Of a stretch of 6,550 nucleotides of DNA, positions 5,247-6,550 are shown in pieces. Every line of letters starts with the position of its first letter. Position 1 is the first letter of the stretch. Origin of the DNA: an uncultured Butyricicoccus sp. (GTDB lineage: Bacteria; Bacillota; Clostridia; Oscillospirales; Butyricicoccaceae); NCBI GenBank assembly GCA_947575935.1, contig CANPPM010000160.1, positions 1 to 6,550 of the forward strand. The letters are read 5' to 3'. The notes beneath the pieces were generated by a model, which saw nothing but the letters and a program-made list of their open reading frames with translations, searched no databases and had not been told where the DNA came from. A program made the translations under genes and the position numbers.

Positions 5247-5398
5247 GATTGCCTCTCCTTTTTGTCTGAAATTCTATTCACAAGCCAAAACGGTGAATCG
5301 GGATACATATAGATATGTTCTTCACAGGAAGCGCAGCGCCTGACAGAGCCGATCACGCCATATCCAGTTGCCGTTTTCGACAGATGAATGCAAACTTT
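5243..5398 (-). other. Open frame overlapping the DUF3795 start (ATGA), not confirmed as a gene
   Basis: From the codon at 5398 to the TGA at 5245-5243 the minus strand is open for 51 codons. The best possible start is GTG at 5356, giving 37 residues. The product includes RRCASCEEHIYMYPDSPF and then WLVNR, with one C-x2-C pair and protein-like composition. Its TGA overlaps the DUF3795 ATG as ATGA, the usual form of translational coupling. Against it: no ATG at the 5' end, no ribosome binding site before the GTG, and short length. It could be a small coupled gene, the end of a decayed gene, or chance. I do not recognise the product. Confidence 0.25.
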
Positions 5399-5412
5399 CT
5401 ATTGCAGAGCAA

Positions 5413-5421
5413 ATTATATCA
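5413..5421 (-). promoter_or_regulatory. Extended -10 promoter driving the DUF3795 gene
   Basis: On the minus strand the sequence reads TGATATAAT, a perfect TATAAT (5418-5413) preceded by the TGn of an extended -10. The hexamer at 17-bp spacing (ATTTAT) is a poor -35, which an extended -10 can tolerate. Transcription would start near 5406, about 160 nt before the DUF3795 ATG. The palindrome at 5430-5447 covers the -35 region. Confidence 0.6.
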
Positions 5422-5429
5422 CAAGAAAT

Positions 5430-5447
5430 ATGACGATAAATTGTCAT
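5430..5447. promoter_or_regulatory. Imperfect palindrome over the -35 region, possible operator
   Basis: ATGACGATAAATTGTCAT has 5-bp perfect arms (ATGAC and GTCAT), and the inner AT/AT also match in symmetry. It overlaps the -35 region of the extended -10 promoter, where a bound repressor would block RNA polymerase. The nearby WYL regulator is one candidate ligand, by proximity only; no matching site is visible in the 59 bp upstream of the WYL gene inside the window. Confidence 0.4.
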
Positions 5448-5591
5448 GTTCAAACTGCCGAAAAATCTTTTTTCTGCAGCAAAATCATACATTTTTGCGA
5501 GCTATGTGAAAAACATCCTGCAGAACCGTATTTCATGGAGGGACGGATAAGCTCTGAATCTGGCCAAACGACGCGGCAACAAAGCAGGTTC

Positions 5592-6491
5592 CTATACCTT
5601 CGAATACTTTTTTAAAATATTTTCTGCCTGCTGACGCAGATCCATCCGAAGTTGTTCTGGGGACAAAACCTCGACACGATCGCCGAAACTTTGTACCCAC
5701 TCCCGCATATTTCCATAGCTTGTAAAACAACGCGCAAAGAAAAGCCCGTCCTTTGTTCTGCTATAGCATGATGGTTCGTATTCCTCAACAAGACGGTACT
5801 CGTCTTGTGCAGAAAACATTGCTTCCAACCGAAAAGGGGCCGTATCGAAGTAACGGTCAAACAAAACTTCCTGTAAAGGGATATCCCTTGCCAAGAACGA
5901 CGGCCCTGATTCTGGCTCCCACAAGCGGCACAACTTGAACAGGCGAAAGCCTTTTCTGTCCTGACAATATCCCAGCACATACCAGGAGGACCACCGGAAC
6001 ACCAACCGGTAAGGTTCAATCGTACGCCGGCAGTCTCCCTTTTGATAATAATACCGGAAAGAAAGCAAATGTCTGTTTTGTATCGCCTTCCGGATGATTT
6101 CAATTTTACAAGCCAGATCTTTCTGCCCAAATGCAGCAAGATCAATCAGCACAATTTCTTCATCCGGCAAACGCCAACAGGATATTTTTTCCAGGATAGA
6201 CGATTGTCCAGGTGCCTTTGAAATACTGCAAATCCCCTTGACACCAGCCAACAGCGTTTGCAGTTCTTCCGTTGTGAAAAATAGGGTGTCCAGCCGGTAG
6301 CCTTTTGCGATTGAAATTCCGCCGTCAAAACCCTGCGTGGTAACAATCGGGATTCCGGCACGGCAGAGCGTCTCAATATCTCGGTTGATCGTTCGACGGG
6401 ACACCTCAAACCGTTTCGCCAACACAGGGGCGGTTGTTTTGCCTTGCTGTAAAAGAAGGGTAAGAATTCCGACCAGTCGATCCATTTTCAT
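5592..6491 (-). CDS. YafY-type HTH-WYL transcriptional regulator
   Basis: This 299-residue protein has the full length of the YafY/WYL family. An N-terminal DeoR-like winged helix-turn-helix covers about residues 3-60, with the recognition helix in SRRTINRDIE (31-40). A central WYL domain spans about 130-200, with WYV at 170-172 in place of the name-giving WYL (SSWYVLGYC) and the family motif GFRLFKLCRL at 181-190. A C-terminal WCX-type extension runs from about 220 to the end. WYL domains sense ligands, often nucleic-acid-derived or nucleotide signals, and members control DNA damage, phage defence or metabolic genes. The ligand and targets here are unknown. AGGAGG (6506-6501) is 9 nt before the ATG at 6491, which is preferred over the ATG two codons later. 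Its own promoter is not visible in the 59 bp upstream. The downstream DUF3795 gene lies on the same strand but has a separate promoter. Confidence 0.93.
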   Translation of the reverse strand: MKMDRLVGILTLLLQQGKTTAPVLAKRFEVSRRTINRDIETLCRAGIPIVTTQGFDGGISIAKGYRLDTLFFTTEELQTLLAGVKGICSISKAPGQSSILEKISCWRLPDEEIVLIDLAAFGQKDLACKIEIIRKAIQNRHLLSFRYYYQKGDCRRTIEPYRLVFRWSSWYVLGYCQDRKGFRLFKLCRLWEPESGPSFLARDIPLQEVLFDRYFDTAPFRLEAMFSAQDEYRLVEEYEPSCYSRTKDGLFFARCFTSYGNMREWVQSFGDRVEVLSPEQLRMDLRQQAENILKKYSKV

Positions 6492-6550
6492 AGTACTTTA
6501 CCTCCTGATTTTCAAAGGCCGCAGCCTGTGAAATCGATGCTTGTTGGAGA

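Larger units (their letters stand above)
5247..5591. other. Spacer between the WYL regulator and the DUF3795 gene
   Basis: The 345-bp spacer contains the extended -10 promoter and palindrome at 5413-5447 and the short minus-strand frame at 5243-5398, both listed separately. The part nearest the WYL gene (about 5448-5591) holds AT-rich hairpin potential but no good GC-rich terminator for that gene and no supported gene. Confidence 0.5.

Noticed and set aside
5322..5447. Minus-strand 41-codon frame starting at ATG 5447
   Set aside because: No ribosome binding site, and the extended -10 promoter lies inside it; the alternative frame with the ATGA overlap is more protein-like.
5388..5615. Plus-strand open frame in the WYL-DUF3795 spacer
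   Set aside because: It runs antisense across the promoter and into the WYL gene end, with no ribosome binding site and no recognisable motif.
5612..6145. Minus-strand 177-codon frame within the WYL gene
   Set aside because: It is an out-of-frame shadow of a well-supported full-length regulator.

Overview
This 6.55 kb window looks like ordinary chromosome from a low-to-mid GC, spore-forming type Firmicute, most likely a gut clostridium of the Oscillospiraceae/Ruminococcaceae kind. The evidence is strong AGGAGG-type ribosome binding sites about 8 nt before each start, a SpoIID/LytB-domain protein, an L-box (lysine) riboswitch, an aspartate-semialdehyde dehydrogenase of the archaeal/fungal-like subtype, a DUF3795 mini-protein and a WYL regulator. 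The taxon is an inference. No mobile element, CRISPR array, rRNA or tRNA was seen.

Layout: (1) Positions 1-882, minus strand: the first 294 codons of an exported SpoIID/LytB-domain protein whose 3' end lies outside the window. (2) Positions 883-1729: a long divergent intergenic region. The half next to the SpoIID-like gene has no convincing gene. The other half is a full control unit for the lysine genes: an 11-bp inverted repeat, a near-consensus sigma-A promoter with 17-bp spacing, a lysine riboswitch and an intrinsic terminator. (3) Positions 1730-4843, plus strand: asd, dapA and dapB. (4) A strong GC-rich terminator at 4949-4983, whose T-run ends on the stop codon of a convergent gene. 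(5) Positions 4983-5246, minus strand: a 13-cysteine DUF3795 protein, with an extended -10 promoter and a palindrome upstream. (6) Positions 5592-6491, minus strand: a complete YafY-type HTH-WYL transcriptional regulator.

How the genes work together: Asd converts aspartyl phosphate to aspartate semialdehyde. DapA condenses that with pyruvate to give 4-hydroxy-tetrahydrodipicolinate, and DapB reduces the product to tetrahydrodipicolinate, the precursor of diaminopimelate and lysine. The riboswitch ahead of asd should stop transcription when lysine is plentiful. The 270-bp gap before dapB holds a possible second promoter, a weak terminator-like hairpin and three repeat segments that can form competing hairpins, so dapB may have control of its own.

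I see no clear undescribed system. The parts that known families explain least are the dapB leader (with a 39-codon frame running through it), the inverted repeat next to the asd promoter, and the open frame that meets the DUF3795 start in an ATGA overlap.
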